Part shown: positions 26,359-34,177 of the stretch, piece by piece
How positions within the stretch are numbered: position 1 is the first letter of the stretch
Layout: each line of letters starts with the position of its first letter
Source of the DNA: Anaerococcus tetradius ATCC 35098
Lineage (GTDB): Bacteria; Bacillota; Clostridia; Tissierellales; Peptoniphilaceae
Assembly (NCBI RefSeq): GCF_000159095.1
Contig: NZ_GG666295.1
Span: forward strand, 532,827 to 596,826
Direction of reading: 5' to 3'
DNA length: 64,000 nt
Translations under genes and position numbers: made by a program
The notes under the pieces: generated by a model
What the model saw: only the letters and a program-made list of their open reading frames with translations
Database searches by the model: none
What the model was told of the DNA's origin: nothing

Positions 26359-28159
26359 ATTTCCTCACTCTTAATACGAGAGCCTCATATTCCCAAAGCT
26401 CTACTACTAAATTATTTCCTTTCTCTATTCTAATATTTCTCTTTTCCCATCTACTTCCACCATAACTTTCGGATAAGGAATCTATTACTTCTACAAATTC
26501 TAAATCCTCATCATAGTAAATGTGATAAGCGTTCTTGTAGGTGTTAGTCATATTTAAAACTACAAGGAATCTATCATCCCCCGCCCTTCTTTCGTAGGCA
26601 AAGACAGAATTGATATTATCATCTACAACCTTCCAAGTAAAGCCTTCACCCTCATAATCTTTCTCGAAAAAGGCCTTTTCATCCTTGTAGAGTTTGTTTA
26701 AGTCTTTTATAAATCTATGGAAATCATCGTGAACTGGGAATTTTAATATATCCCAATTTATTGAAGCATTTTCATTCCATTCATCAAAGGTTGCTATTTC
26801 ATTACCCATAAAGTTTAGCTTTTTACCAGGGTGGGTCATCTGGTAAGTGTAGAGGAGCTTGAGCTGTTTGAATTTTTCCTCATAAGAGCCACTCATCTTA
26901 TTAATCATTGCTCCCTTGAGATGAACTACCTCATCGTGACTTAATGGCAGAATAAATCTCTCATTGTAGAAATAAAACATAGAAAAATTAATTTTGCCTT
27001 GATAGTCTATCCTATTGATGGAGTCTGTCTTAAAATATCTTAGGGTATCATTCATCCAACCTAAATCCCACTTATAATCAAAACCAAGTCCGCCATCTTC
27101 GACTTTTCCTGTTACTAGCGGATAGTCAGAAGAATCTTCTGCTATAAGCATGACGTCTGGGTGGGCCTTGTGGATTGTTTCGTTAAGATCTTTTATGAAA
27201 TTAATATTATCATAGTGGACTCCACGATACTTGTTGCCATTGTAGTGGATCATGTAGCTAACTGCATCAATTCTTATTCCATCGAAATGGAAATTTTCAA
27301 TCCAATAAGAAAAGGCAGATTTCATAAAGCTTCTTACATGACCTTTAGAATAATCAAAATTATTTGAGCCCCACTCAGAATACTTCAAGTCTGGATAGAT
27401 TGACTCATACATACCAGTTCCATCGAAGTGGTTAAGGCCAAAATAGTCGCTTGCAAAATGGACTGCTACCATATCGAGGATAACTCCTATGCCATTTTGA
27501 TGGAGGATGTCGACAAACTTCTTTAGGTCGACTGGGCTTCCAAACCTAGAGCTTGTAGCGAAAAATCCGCTCGATTGATAGCCCCAGGATGGGTAGTAAG
27601 GATATTCTGTAATAGGCATGATTTCAACGTGGGTATAGTTCATTTCCTTAACATAAGCTACTAGTTTGTCAACTATATCTAAGAAGTTTACACTATTTCC
27701 ATATCTAAGCCAGCTACCTATGTGAATTTCATAAATATTTAAGGGCTTATCAAAATTCTTATCCCTATTTTTTATGAAGTCATAATCATTAAAATCGTAA
27801 GTATCATCTGTGATAATACTTGCAAAATCACCTTCTTTGTCCATAGCCCTAGCAAAAGGATCTGCTTTTTCTACGAAATTTCCCTCATGGTTAATGACAT
27901 ATTTATAATAATCACCAACTTTAGCCTTTAATTTGGTGAAAAAATAGCCATATTTGAAATTTTTAGTCATCTTGATATTTTCCCAAGATGTAAAATCTCC
28001 TTTAATAAAAACTTCATTAGCATTTGGTGCAAGGACCCTAAATATATAATATCCGCCCCCATCATCATGGGCACCCCAAATATCAGCTCCCATAGACGAA
28101 TGGCCACTTAAATAACTTTCTATAAAAGCATAATCAGTTTCAATTATATCAACCTTCAT
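26348..28159 (-). CDS. glgB: 1,4-alpha-glucan branching enzyme
   Basis: GH13 branching enzyme that moves alpha-1,4 chains to 1,6 positions in glycogen. The 603 residues start with a CBM48-like domain (about 20-110) and continue with the catalytic barrel. The nucleophile Asp is in DGIRIDAVSYM (about 299), the acid Glu in LIAEDSSDYP (about 339), and the third Asp in PLSHDEVVH (about 407). The start is the ATG at 28159, preceded by GAGGAAG; an upstream TTG would put this site inside the gene. No glycogen synthase or phosphorylase is in the window, so the rest of the pathway must be elsewhere or absent. Confidence 0.94.
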   Translation of the reverse strand: MKVDIIETDYAFIESYLSGHSSMGADIWGAHDDGGGYYIFRVLAPNANEVFIKGDFTSWENIKMTKNFKYGYFFTKLKAKVGDYYKYVINHEGNFVEKADPFARAMDKEGDFASIITDDTYDFNDYDFIKNRDKNFDKPLNIYEIHIGSWLRYGNSVNFLDIVDKLVAYVKEMNYTHVEIMPITEYPYYPSWGYQSSGFFATSSRFGSPVDLKKFVDILHQNGIGVILDMVAVHFASDYFGLNHFDGTGMYESIYPDLKYSEWGSNNFDYSKGHVRSFMKSAFSYWIENFHFDGIRIDAVSYMIHYNGNKYRGVHYDNINFIKDLNETIHKAHPDVMLIAEDSSDYPLVTGKVEDGGLGFDYKWDLGWMNDTLRYFKTDSINRIDYQGKINFSMFYFYNERFILPLSHDEVVHLKGAMINKMSGSYEEKFKQLKLLYTYQMTHPGKKLNFMGNEIATFDEWNENASINWDILKFPVHDDFHRFIKDLNKLYKDEKAFFEKDYEGEGFTWKVVDDNINSVFAYERRAGDDRFLVVLNMTNTYKNAYHIYYDEDLEFVEVIDSLSESYGGSRWEKRNIRIEKGNNLVVELWEYEALVLRVRKYES

Positions 28160-28778
28160 TTTCTTCCTCAATCAAATGTTTTATGTGTCTTTTTAAAATT
28201 TGAATTCCCTTTAGATTTCTAGCTCCCCTTGGAATAATAATATCTGCGTATTTTTTGCTAGGTTCTACATAGGTTTCGTGCATAGGTTTAACTTGATTAA
28301 TATATTGGGTCAAGACTGATTCAATAGACCTCGCCCTTTCCTTAGTATCTCTTAGGATTCTTCTTTGAAGTCTAACGTCACTATCAGCGTCCACAAAGAC
28401 CTTGGTATCGGTAATTGATCTGATTCTTTCATCATACAAGACTAAGATTCCCTCAATCAGGATAATCTTTGTAGGCTTGACTCTTATAGTTTCATCACTT
28501 CTAGTATGTTTGCTATAGTCATAAATGGGCATATCAATTTCCTTACCCTCGAGTAATTTTAATAAATCCTTATAAAATAAATCATTATCGAAGGCACCTG
28601 GATAGTCGTAGTTAAGTTTAGCCCTTTGCTCAAAGTCTATATCATCGTGGGCCTTGTAGTAGTTATCATGACCAATAACTATCAAATCATCTTTGAAGTA
28701 GGCTTCAATTTCTCTTACAATAGAGCTTTTGCCAGAAGCAGAGCCTCCAGCTATAGCTACAATTTTTACATCACTCAT
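28149..28778 (-). CDS. udk: Uridine kinase
   Basis: Phosphorylates uridine and cytidine with ATP or GTP in pyrimidine salvage. The 209 residues show the P-loop GGSASGKSS near residue 12, the substrate motif HDNYYKAHDD near 37, and the DYPGAFD segment near 60, all typical. It overlaps the D-2-hydroxyacid dehydrogenase upstream (four bases) and glgB downstream (11 bases), so the genes are translationally coupled although functionally unrelated. Confidence 0.95.
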   Translation of the reverse strand: MSDVKIVAIAGGSASGKSSIVREIEAYFKDDLIVIGHDNYYKAHDDIDFEQRAKLNYDYPGAFDNDLFYKDLLKLLEGKEIDMPIYDYSKHTRSDETIRVKPTKIILIEGILVLYDERIRSITDTKVFVDADSDVRLQRRILRDTKERARSIESVLTQYINQVKPMHETYVEPSKKYADIIIPRGARNLKGIQILKRHIKHLIEEENEG

Positions 28779-29722
28779 AATTTTATCTCATTAACAATTT
28801 GTCCATCTAAATATTTATAAAGGTTGTCAAAAACAATATTAGCCCTAATCTCCATAGCTTGCTTGGTATAGAAGGCTACGTGATTGGTAAGGATTACATT
28901 TTTAGCATTTCTTAGTGGATAATCCTCAGGAAGTGGTGGTTCCATATCGAAAACATCAATACCTGCCCTAAGTTTATCTTCGTTGAGAAGTTTAGCTATA
29001 TAGTCATTATCTACTACAGCTCCCCTAGCACAATTGATTAGAACTGCATTTTCTTTCATTAAGTCAAGCTCAGCTTTACCCAAAAATCCCTTGGTTTCTT
29101 TGTTGTTTGGAATGTGGAGGGATACTATGTCACTTTCTTTTAGGAGGCTTTGAAGGTCAACATAGTCAACTCCCTTAGCCCTTACTTCTTCTTTTTCAGT
29201 CCTTGAATAAGCAATAATCTTACAACCAAAAACAGAAAGTAGGTCTATAAGTTTAGATCCAATATGGCCTGTTCCTATTACTCCAAAAGTCTTGCCCTTG
29301 ATAAGCTCGCCTAGAAGGTAATTGTCGCCAGCGTTAAAAATATTTTCCCTATTTTCGTTAAACTTTCTCAAAACTCCAATAGTTAGACCGATGACAAGCT
29401 CTGCTACAGAATCATCAGAATAACCACTTGCATTTAATACCTTGATGCCCTTTTCTTTGCAAGTATCAAGAGCAATATGATCTACTCCTGTAAAGGCAAC
29501 ATCTATTAATTTTAAGTTGGTCTTGTTTATGACTTCACTTCTTAAAGGCTTGTTGGTTATGATGGCAATATCTGTATCTTTTAGTCTCTCGATTTTTTCT
29601 TCGTCAGTTTTTGCACTTTCCTCAAAGTATTCGAAGTCATGACCCATAGATTCGATTTTTTTCTTATTAGCTTCAATAATCTTTTTGTCAACTTCTAGTG
29701 GATCAATAAGGCTAATTTTCAT
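28775..29722 (-). CDS. D-2-hydroxyacid dehydrogenase family protein
   Basis: A 315-residue NAD-dependent dehydrogenase of the D-isomer-specific 2-hydroxyacid family. The dinucleotide motif is GTGHIGSKL near residue 146. The catalytic Arg is in INCARGAVVD near 228, the Glu in IDVFDMEPP near 255, and the His in ILTNHVAFYT near 280. The substrate (lactate, phosphoglycerate, or another 2-hydroxy acid) cannot be told from these motifs; the protein lacks the ACT domain of many SerA enzymes. First gene of the udk-glgB-apbE operon, with its own promoter region upstream. Confidence 0.9.
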   Translation of the reverse strand: MKISLIDPLEVDKKIIEANKKKIESMGHDFEYFEESAKTDEEKIERLKDTDIAIITNKPLRSEVINKTNLKLIDVAFTGVDHIALDTCKEKGIKVLNASGYSDDSVAELVIGLTIGVLRKFNENRENIFNAGDNYLLGELIKGKTFGVIGTGHIGSKLIDLLSVFGCKIIAYSRTEKEEVRAKGVDYVDLQSLLKESDIVSLHIPNNKETKGFLGKAELDLMKENAVLINCARGAVVDNDYIAKLLNEDKLRAGIDVFDMEPPLPEDYPLRNAKNVILTNHVAFYTKQAMEIRANIVFDNLYKYLDGQIVNEIKL

Positions 29723-29883
29723 TTTATGCTCCTTTATACAAAATATATATCGTTTACTTTATAATATTATACTCTTCTTGCTAATATTTAAATAGAAAAA
29801 TTCATTTAGTTTAATTATTAACTATGCTTGTTTATCGACTGATATTGTGATAAATTATTAGTATAGAACAGAAAGGAATAGTT

Positions 29884-30288
29884 ATGGCAGTAGGATTAGC
29901 TTTTACAGATGGAAAATGTATAGAGGCCCTTAAATATTATTGCAATGTCTTTGGTATTGAAGAACCTAAAAAAATAATTAGATATAGTGATTTCGAAAAA
30001 TATAATCATCCAAAAGACATTAAAAATAGGATTTATAATTCCTATCTTGATATTTATAATAATAGAGTTTACTTATACGATGTTGCTAATGATAGGATGA
30101 TAAAAAATGGCAACAATGTCAGAGTCGTAATAGAAACCAGCTCTGATAATCTTTACAGAGCCTATATGAACTTTAGGAAAGACTCCACTGTTACTATGGA
30201 GCCACAAAAGGTAAACAAAAAACTGTTTACAACTCTGATAGATAAATACAACATTTCATGGCAATTTATTGCAGAAATTAATGATTGA
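29884..30288 (+). CDS. VOC superfamily (PhnB-like) protein
   Basis: A 134-residue single-domain protein. The N-terminal pattern CIEALKYYCNVFGIEEP is the usual opening of PhnB/3-demethylubiquinone-methyltransferase-like VOC proteins (EAL.fY...Fg). A second beta-alpha module follows with YLYDVANDR. The metal ligands are not clear, so enzymatic activity is uncertain. AAAGGAA precedes the ATG. It is a single-gene transcript between divergently and convergently oriented neighbours, with a terminator after it. Function unknown. Confidence 0.75.
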   Translation: MAVGLAFTDGKCIEALKYYCNVFGIEEPKKIIRYSDFEKYNHPKDIKNRIYNSYLDIYNNRVYLYDVANDRMIKNGNNVRVVIETSSDNLYRAYMNFRKDSTVTMEPQKVNKKLFTTLIDKYNISWQFIAEIND

Positions 30289-30295
30289 TAATTTT

Positions 30296-30320
30296 GAAGG
30301 ACCTTAAAGTCCTTTTTTAT
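30296..30320 (+). terminator. Terminator of the VOC gene
   Basis: AAGGAC-CTTAAA-GTCCTTTTTT follows the stop codon. The T-run overlaps the last codons of tadA on the other strand. Confidence 0.75.
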
Positions 30321-30826
30321 TTATCTTTCTTCTTGTTCTTTTCTCTTAGATACCTAAAAAAAGTTTGAATTTCATACAAGGCTTCTTCATCCCTGAGTCC
30401 AAATTCTGCGTCTAGATAGTGAAGTTGACTCCTATCTCCTGTTATATTGGTATTTGACCCACAAGCTCCTCTTTTATGATCTCTTATGCCTATTACTAGC
30501 CTATCTATCCTAGAATTTATTATAGCCCCTGCACACATGGAACATGGCTCCATAGTAACATACATAGTTGCTCTTTCGAGCCTAAAGTCATCTATGTAGG
30601 CACTTGCTTCTTTGATTGCCATAATTTCTGCATGCTTTAGGGCAGATTTACCCTTAAAGGTATAGTTATGACCCCTTCCTATAATCTTTCCATCTAGGAC
30701 TATAACAGCTCCCACTGGGACTTCTTCGATAAATCTTGCAAGCCTTGCCTCATTAATAGCTTCACCCATAAAAAAGTAGTCTTCTTCGCTAAATTTTTCT
30801 TTATTTATCATCTCGTTTTCTAGCAT
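30317..30826 (-). CDS. tadA: tRNA-specific adenosine deaminase
   Basis: Deaminates A34 to inosine in tRNA-Arg(ACG), allowing it to read CGN codons. The roughly 169-residue protein has the zinc and proton-shuttle motif HAEI (about residue 63) and PCSMCAG (about 93), standard for TadA. I chose the ATG at 30826 (protein starts MLENEMINKEKF), which follows TAGGAG; a longer reading adds 14 residues that lie in the hairpin behind the tRNA gene. It lies just downstream of a tRNA-Arg(CCT) gene and its terminator. Confidence 0.95.
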   Translation of the reverse strand: MLENEMINKEKFSEEDYFFMGEAINEARLARFIEEVPVGAVIVLDGKIIGRGHNYTFKGKSALKHAEIMAIKEASAYIDDFRLERATMYVTMEPCSMCAGAIINSRIDRLVIGIRDHKRGACGSNTNITGDRSQLHYLDAEFGLRDEEALYEIQTFFRYLREKNKKKDK

Positions 30827-30842
30827 CTTAGCTCCTATTTTA

Positions 30843-30871
30843 TAAAAAAATAAGCTGTTGATAAACAACAG
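30843..30871 (-). terminator. Terminator behind tRNA-Arg
   Basis: On the minus strand GCTGTTG-TTTAT-CAACAGC is followed by TTATTTTTTT, between the tRNA gene and tadA. Confidence 0.85.
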
Positions 30872-30879
30872 CCAACTTT

Positions 30880-30956
30880 TGGTGTACCGGAGAGGATTCG
30901 AACCTCCGACACCCGCCTTAGGAGGGCGGTGCTCTATCCAGCTGAGCTACCGATAC
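30880..30956 (-). tRNA. tRNA-Arg (anticodon CCT)
   Basis: A 77-base tRNA with CCA encoded. The anticodon stem CCGCC/GGCGG encloses the loop CTCCTAA, giving anticodon CCT for codon AGG, which is frequent in this window. The T arm GGAGGTTCGAATCCTC and D arm GCTCAGCTGGATAGAGC are normal. Confidence 0.98.
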
Positions 30957-30960
30957 ATAT

Positions 30961-30985
30961 AAAGGACAAAAAACAGTCCTTTATT
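30961..30985 (-). terminator. Weak hairpin after dacA-type gene
   Basis: AAAGGAC-TGTTTTTT-GTCCTTT on the minus strand lies between the carboxypeptidase stop and the tRNA gene, but lacks a clear T-run. It may end the upstream operon or process the tRNA precursor. Confidence 0.45.
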
Positions 30986-30998
30986 ATTATATGCTTTT

Positions 30999-32207
30999 TT
31001 ATCTTGCAATCAATAGGTCAACTAAGAAATTAACATTATTTTCAATATTTCTGACAATTCTTGTAAAAAGGCTAGCTCTTTCGACATCACTGCCACTGAC
31101 CAAATCGACTACATGGTATTTATTATCATAAGACACATCAACCTTACCCAGGATATCTCCCTTTTTGATTGGAGCCTTAATATCCTTATTGAGGGTGATT
31201 TTTGTAGCAACTTTCTTATCGTCATTGGAGATTATTGATAGATTTTCTTTTGGATATAATTCTATGTAGCCTTGTTTAGCTGATCCTACTTCTATACTAT
31301 CGAGGCTTTTATTAACATCTAAGACCTTCTTGCAGGAATAAAATCTTGAAATGTAATAGATCAAATCACTCATTACACTTTCCCTAGTGTCTTTTTGGTC
31401 AGCCCCCATAACTACACCTATACATCTAAAATCATCACTTCCATCAAGCTCCTTCATATCAACAGTAGTTACTAGACAATAGCCTGCCTTATCTGTCGTT
31501 CCAGTCTTTAGGCCATCAACTCCCTTTATATCTTTTCTTAGAGGGATAGTGGAGGTTTTTCTTATGCCCTTTCCTGGAATATTTACTTCATCCATTGTTG
31601 AATATCTTAGGATATCAGGATATTTTCTAACAATAAAGGAAGATAGTTTGAACAAATCTCTTGCTGATGATTGATTTTCCTTATTATCTTTAGTTTCTAT
31701 TCCACTGGCATTGTAGTATTTTTGGCTAGATAGTCCCAATTCTTTAGCCTTTTCATTCATAAGAGTTGCAAATTTTTCTTCGGAACCTGCTACTGTCTTT
31801 GCTAAAAGATAGGCACAATCATTACCGCTTACTGCTATAAGGCCTTGGAGAAGTTCTTCAACTGAGTAAGACTCCTTTTCCTTTAGACCAAGGGAGGAGT
31901 ATTCCCAACTTGTTAGCTCCTCAGCCTTCTTATCGGCCTTTACGGATGTGTTAAGATTGATTTTTCCTTCTTCAATGGCATCCCTCACTAGGAGAAAAGT
32001 CATTAGCTTAGTTAATGATGCCATTGGTCTTGCTTCATCGGCGTTTTTTTCGTAATAGACATCACCTGTTTCTTCATTACCAATAAGATAAGAAGAAACA
32101 TTGGAATCAAGTCCCACTACCCTAGTCTGAGCAGCAAAAATTTCTCCTGGCATTAGTAGAAAAACTAGGGTTAATAGGCTGATTAGCATTGTTTTTTTGA
32201 ATTTCAT
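30999..32207 (-). CDS. D-alanyl-D-alanine carboxypeptidase (class C low-molecular-weight PBP, DacA/DacF type)
   Basis: Secreted, membrane-anchored carboxypeptidase trimming the terminal D-Ala of peptidoglycan pentapeptides. The 402 residues begin with a signal peptide (about 1-25, ending FAA). The active-site motifs are complete: SLTK (64-67), SGN (127-129) and KTG near 232 in GVDGLKTGTTDKAG. A PBP5-C-like domain follows, and a C-terminal amphipathic or hydrophobic helix (NFLVDLLIAR) likely contacts the membrane. The ribosome site is AAGGTAGGTAAGG. It lies seven bases after the ANT-like gene in a Nudix/ANT-like/carboxypeptidase operon. Confidence 0.94.
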   Translation of the reverse strand: MKFKKTMLISLLTLVFLLMPGEIFAAQTRVVGLDSNVSSYLIGNEETGDVYYEKNADEARPMASLTKLMTFLLVRDAIEEGKINLNTSVKADKKAEELTSWEYSSLGLKEKESYSVEELLQGLIAVSGNDCAYLLAKTVAGSEEKFATLMNEKAKELGLSSQKYYNASGIETKDNKENQSSARDLFKLSSFIVRKYPDILRYSTMDEVNIPGKGIRKTSTIPLRKDIKGVDGLKTGTTDKAGYCLVTTVDMKELDGSDDFRCIGVVMGADQKDTRESVMSDLIYYISRFYSCKKVLDVNKSLDSIEVGSAKQGYIELYPKENLSIISNDDKKVATKITLNKDIKAPIKKGDILGKVDVSYDNKYHVVDLVSGSDVERASLFTRIVRNIENNVNFLVDLLIAR

Positions 32208-32213
32208 CCTTAC

Positions 32214-33044
32214 CTACCTTAAAAAAGATTCTAACTTTCTATAATTATCTCTAAGAAGCTTTAGGGTATTGACATCAGCTTCTTTGTTATAAGGAAAGCC
32301 TAGATTAGCTGCCTCTTGCATGCCAACTTTCCTAAATAAATTGCAAGCCTTAAATAGACAAGTATATATATCAACTAAGTCATTGGTATTAAAACTTAAC
32401 TCCAAATCCTCCCTGTATTCCTTGCTAAGGCCGTTGATAAGATTAGAGCCATCCTTGCCCATATTCCTTAGACCATAAAATTTGTCTATTAGGTGGAAGT
32501 TTAACATCTTGATTAACTGTCTACGCAAATCTTCCATCTTAATTGAGGCAGCTATCGGATCTTTTTGGTTGATATAAAGGGAAACTTCCATGGCATTGGC
32601 GAAGAAATTATCTACGCATGACTTAAATTCATATTCTTTTGGAGTATCATGCTTAAAATCCTTGTTTGGGCTAAGATCAATTTCACCAGGCTTATTGTAG
32701 ATAAACTCAATATCACTAGGTAATTTCTTTATAAAATCTTCTGCCAAATCCTTGGCTATGATTGACTCAGAAATCTTTACACCACAGGCCCTGTATAGCT
32801 CAAGTATTGTGTAATTCTGCTTGTTTTTATCAATTTCAAAGCTATTCTTGATCCTGTTAATAAGAATAATATCATCAAACAAAAATTTTAACTCTTCTTC
32901 AAGTTTGCCGATAATTATTTCATCTACAACTGTGTATAGGTCTATAAATTCGTCGTTTGTATTAGATTTTACATAGAAAATAGAGACTATGGAATCCTTA
33001 TCATTACCATAATCTATAAATCTTTTTTTAATATCATCTCTCAT
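32214..33044 (-). CDS. Degenerate ANT(6)-like nucleotidyltransferase homologue
   Basis: A 276-residue protein I do not recognise fully. The C-terminal half resembles aminoglycoside 6-adenylyltransferases: paired helices around MEVSLYINQKDPIAASIKMED and an ending like LFRKVGMQEAANLGFPYN. The N-terminal part, where these enzymes have a GSR..(D)xD nucleotidyltransferase motif, reads SIFYVKSNTNDEFIDLYTVVDEI and lacks the Gly-Ser pair. Adenylyl transfer is thus doubtful, and aminoglycoside resistance should not be assumed. It overlaps the Nudix gene by 11 bases. Alternative: an unrelated helical protein. Confidence 0.5.
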   Translation of the reverse strand: MRDDIKKRFIDYGNDKDSIVSIFYVKSNTNDEFIDLYTVVDEIIIGKLEEELKFLFDDIILINRIKNSFEIDKNKQNYTILELYRACGVKISESIIAKDLAEDFIKKLPSDIEFIYNKPGEIDLSPNKDFKHDTPKEYEFKSCVDNFFANAMEVSLYINQKDPIAASIKMEDLRRQLIKMLNFHLIDKFYGLRNMGKDGSNLINGLSKEYREDLELSFNTNDLVDIYTCLFKACNLFRKVGMQEAANLGFPYNKEADVNTLKLLRDNYRKLESFLR

Positions 33045-33624
33045 CTATATTCCAGCTTTCTATAAAATTCTTTAATAGTCTTGCAGTTAGACCCCATATG
33101 ATAGGCTTGGTATCATAAAAATAATAGTCCCTATGACCAGGCCAAAACTTGTAATTTCTTCCACCAGGTATTTTATCAAAAGGGAAGTCCTCGGGAAAAT
33201 CCATCTTATAATTAGCCCTATATTTAGTAGGGGGATTTTCTTTCAAATAAAAAATATCTACTGCAAAAACAGATGCCACTTCCTCATTATACTTTATATC
33301 TTCAATATTTTTCTTAATTTTACCATAAAAACTTTTGACCTGCCTATAGGATGCATTTAAAGACATAGAAGAATATCCCATATACTCTATATCATCTATC
33401 TTTAAGTTAAGTTCCTCCATAGTCTCTCTTATGGCACAATTCTTAAAATCTTCGCCTTCCTCAAGCCTTCCACCAGGAAAAGAAACCTCCCCGGCTTGGG
33501 AAATTTTATCACTTCTTACTTCAAAAAGTATATGATCTGTACCCTTTACTTCTATTATAGGAATAAAGACTGCAAAGTTTTCTAGTTCATTATAAAATTC
33601 ATCATCGACTAATAATTTTTTCAT
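33034..33624 (-). CDS. Nudix hydrolase, coenzyme A pyrophosphatase type
   Basis: A 196-residue Nudix protein. The motif preceding the Nudix box (FEVRSDKISQAGEVSFPGG) is the hallmark of the CoA-diphosphatase subgroup, and the box GRLEEGEDFKNCAIRETMEEL contains the catalytic RE..EE, with Asn in place of the last Gly. The reaction is presumably hydrolysis of CoA or oxidised CoA to phosphopantetheine and ADP. AGGAG precedes the start. First gene of an operon with the ANT-like and carboxypeptidase genes. Confidence 0.87.
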   Translation of the reverse strand: MKKLLVDDEFYNELENFAVFIPIIEVKGTDHILFEVRSDKISQAGEVSFPGGRLEEGEDFKNCAIRETMEELNLKIDDIEYMGYSSMSLNASYRQVKSFYGKIKKNIEDIKYNEEVASVFAVDIFYLKENPPTKYRANYKMDFPEDFPFDKIPGGRNYKFWPGHRDYYFYDTKPIIWGLTARLLKNFIESWNIDER

Positions 33625-33733
33625 CCTAACTCCTATATAAAATAATATTAAATTAAGCTAGTAAAGTCAAATATATAATTATAATCTTTTTACTTGGGTA
33701 TAAGTGTAAGGCAAGAAACAAATAGGAGGAAAA

Positions 33734-34141
33734 ATGCTAAAAGAATTTAAAGAATTTATATCTCGTGGCAATGTAATTGACATGGCTATTGGTATAATCA
33801 TGGGTTCTGCCTTTACAGCAATAGTTAAGAGCATGGTAGATGATATCTTGATGCCAATAATATCAGGTCTAACTGCTGGTATCAATTATGAGGATATAGT
33901 AGTAAATATTGGAGGAGCTAGCCTAAGGGTCGGTAACTTTATAAATGCTGTCATATCTTTTCTAATCATAGCCTTTGTTATGTTTGTAATAGTTAAGACC
34001 CTAAACTCAAGACATAAGGACGATAAAGAAGAAGAAACTGATAAAACTTGTCCTTACTGCCAATCCAAAATCCCACTTGAAGCTACAAGATGTCCACATT
34101 GCACATCAAAGCTAGACAATTACAAAAACATTAATGAATAA
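33734..34141 (+). CDS. mscL: Large-conductance mechanosensitive channel MscL with zinc-ribbon tail
   Basis: MscL opens under membrane tension to release solutes. Residues 1-95 carry the two transmembrane helices: the N-terminal FKEFISRGNVIDMAIGIIMG is a close match to the gate helix, and the second helix is AVISFLIIAFVMFVIVKTL. Beyond the usual C-terminal helix, residues about 108-131 form a CPYC...CPHC zinc ribbon, which is an addition to the standard protein. GGAGG precedes the ATG. Monocistronic, with a terminator. Confidence 0.96.
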   Translation: MLKEFKEFISRGNVIDMAIGIIMGSAFTAIVKSMVDDILMPIISGLTAGINYEDIVVNIGGASLRVGNFINAVISFLIIAFVMFVIVKTLNSRHKDDKEEETDKTCPYCQSKIPLEATRCPHCTSKLDNYKNINE

Positions 34142-34145
34142 GCTA

Positions 34146-34175
34146 AAACGCTGCAGGATTCACATGCAGCGTTAT
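34146..34175 (+). terminator. Terminator of mscL
   Basis: AACGCTGCA pairs with TGCAGCGTT over a nine-base loop and is followed by ATTTTC. It sits between the converging mscL and topA genes. Confidence 0.75.
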
Positions 34176-34177
34176 TT

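Noticed and set aside
30317-30956. Functional operon of tRNA-Arg and tadA (tRNA deaminase)
   Set aside because: The tRNA has anticodon CCT, which TadA does not modify, and a strong terminator separates the two.
32214-33044. Aminoglycoside resistance gene
   Set aside because: The nucleotidyltransferase motif is missing and the gene is embedded in a housekeeping operon.
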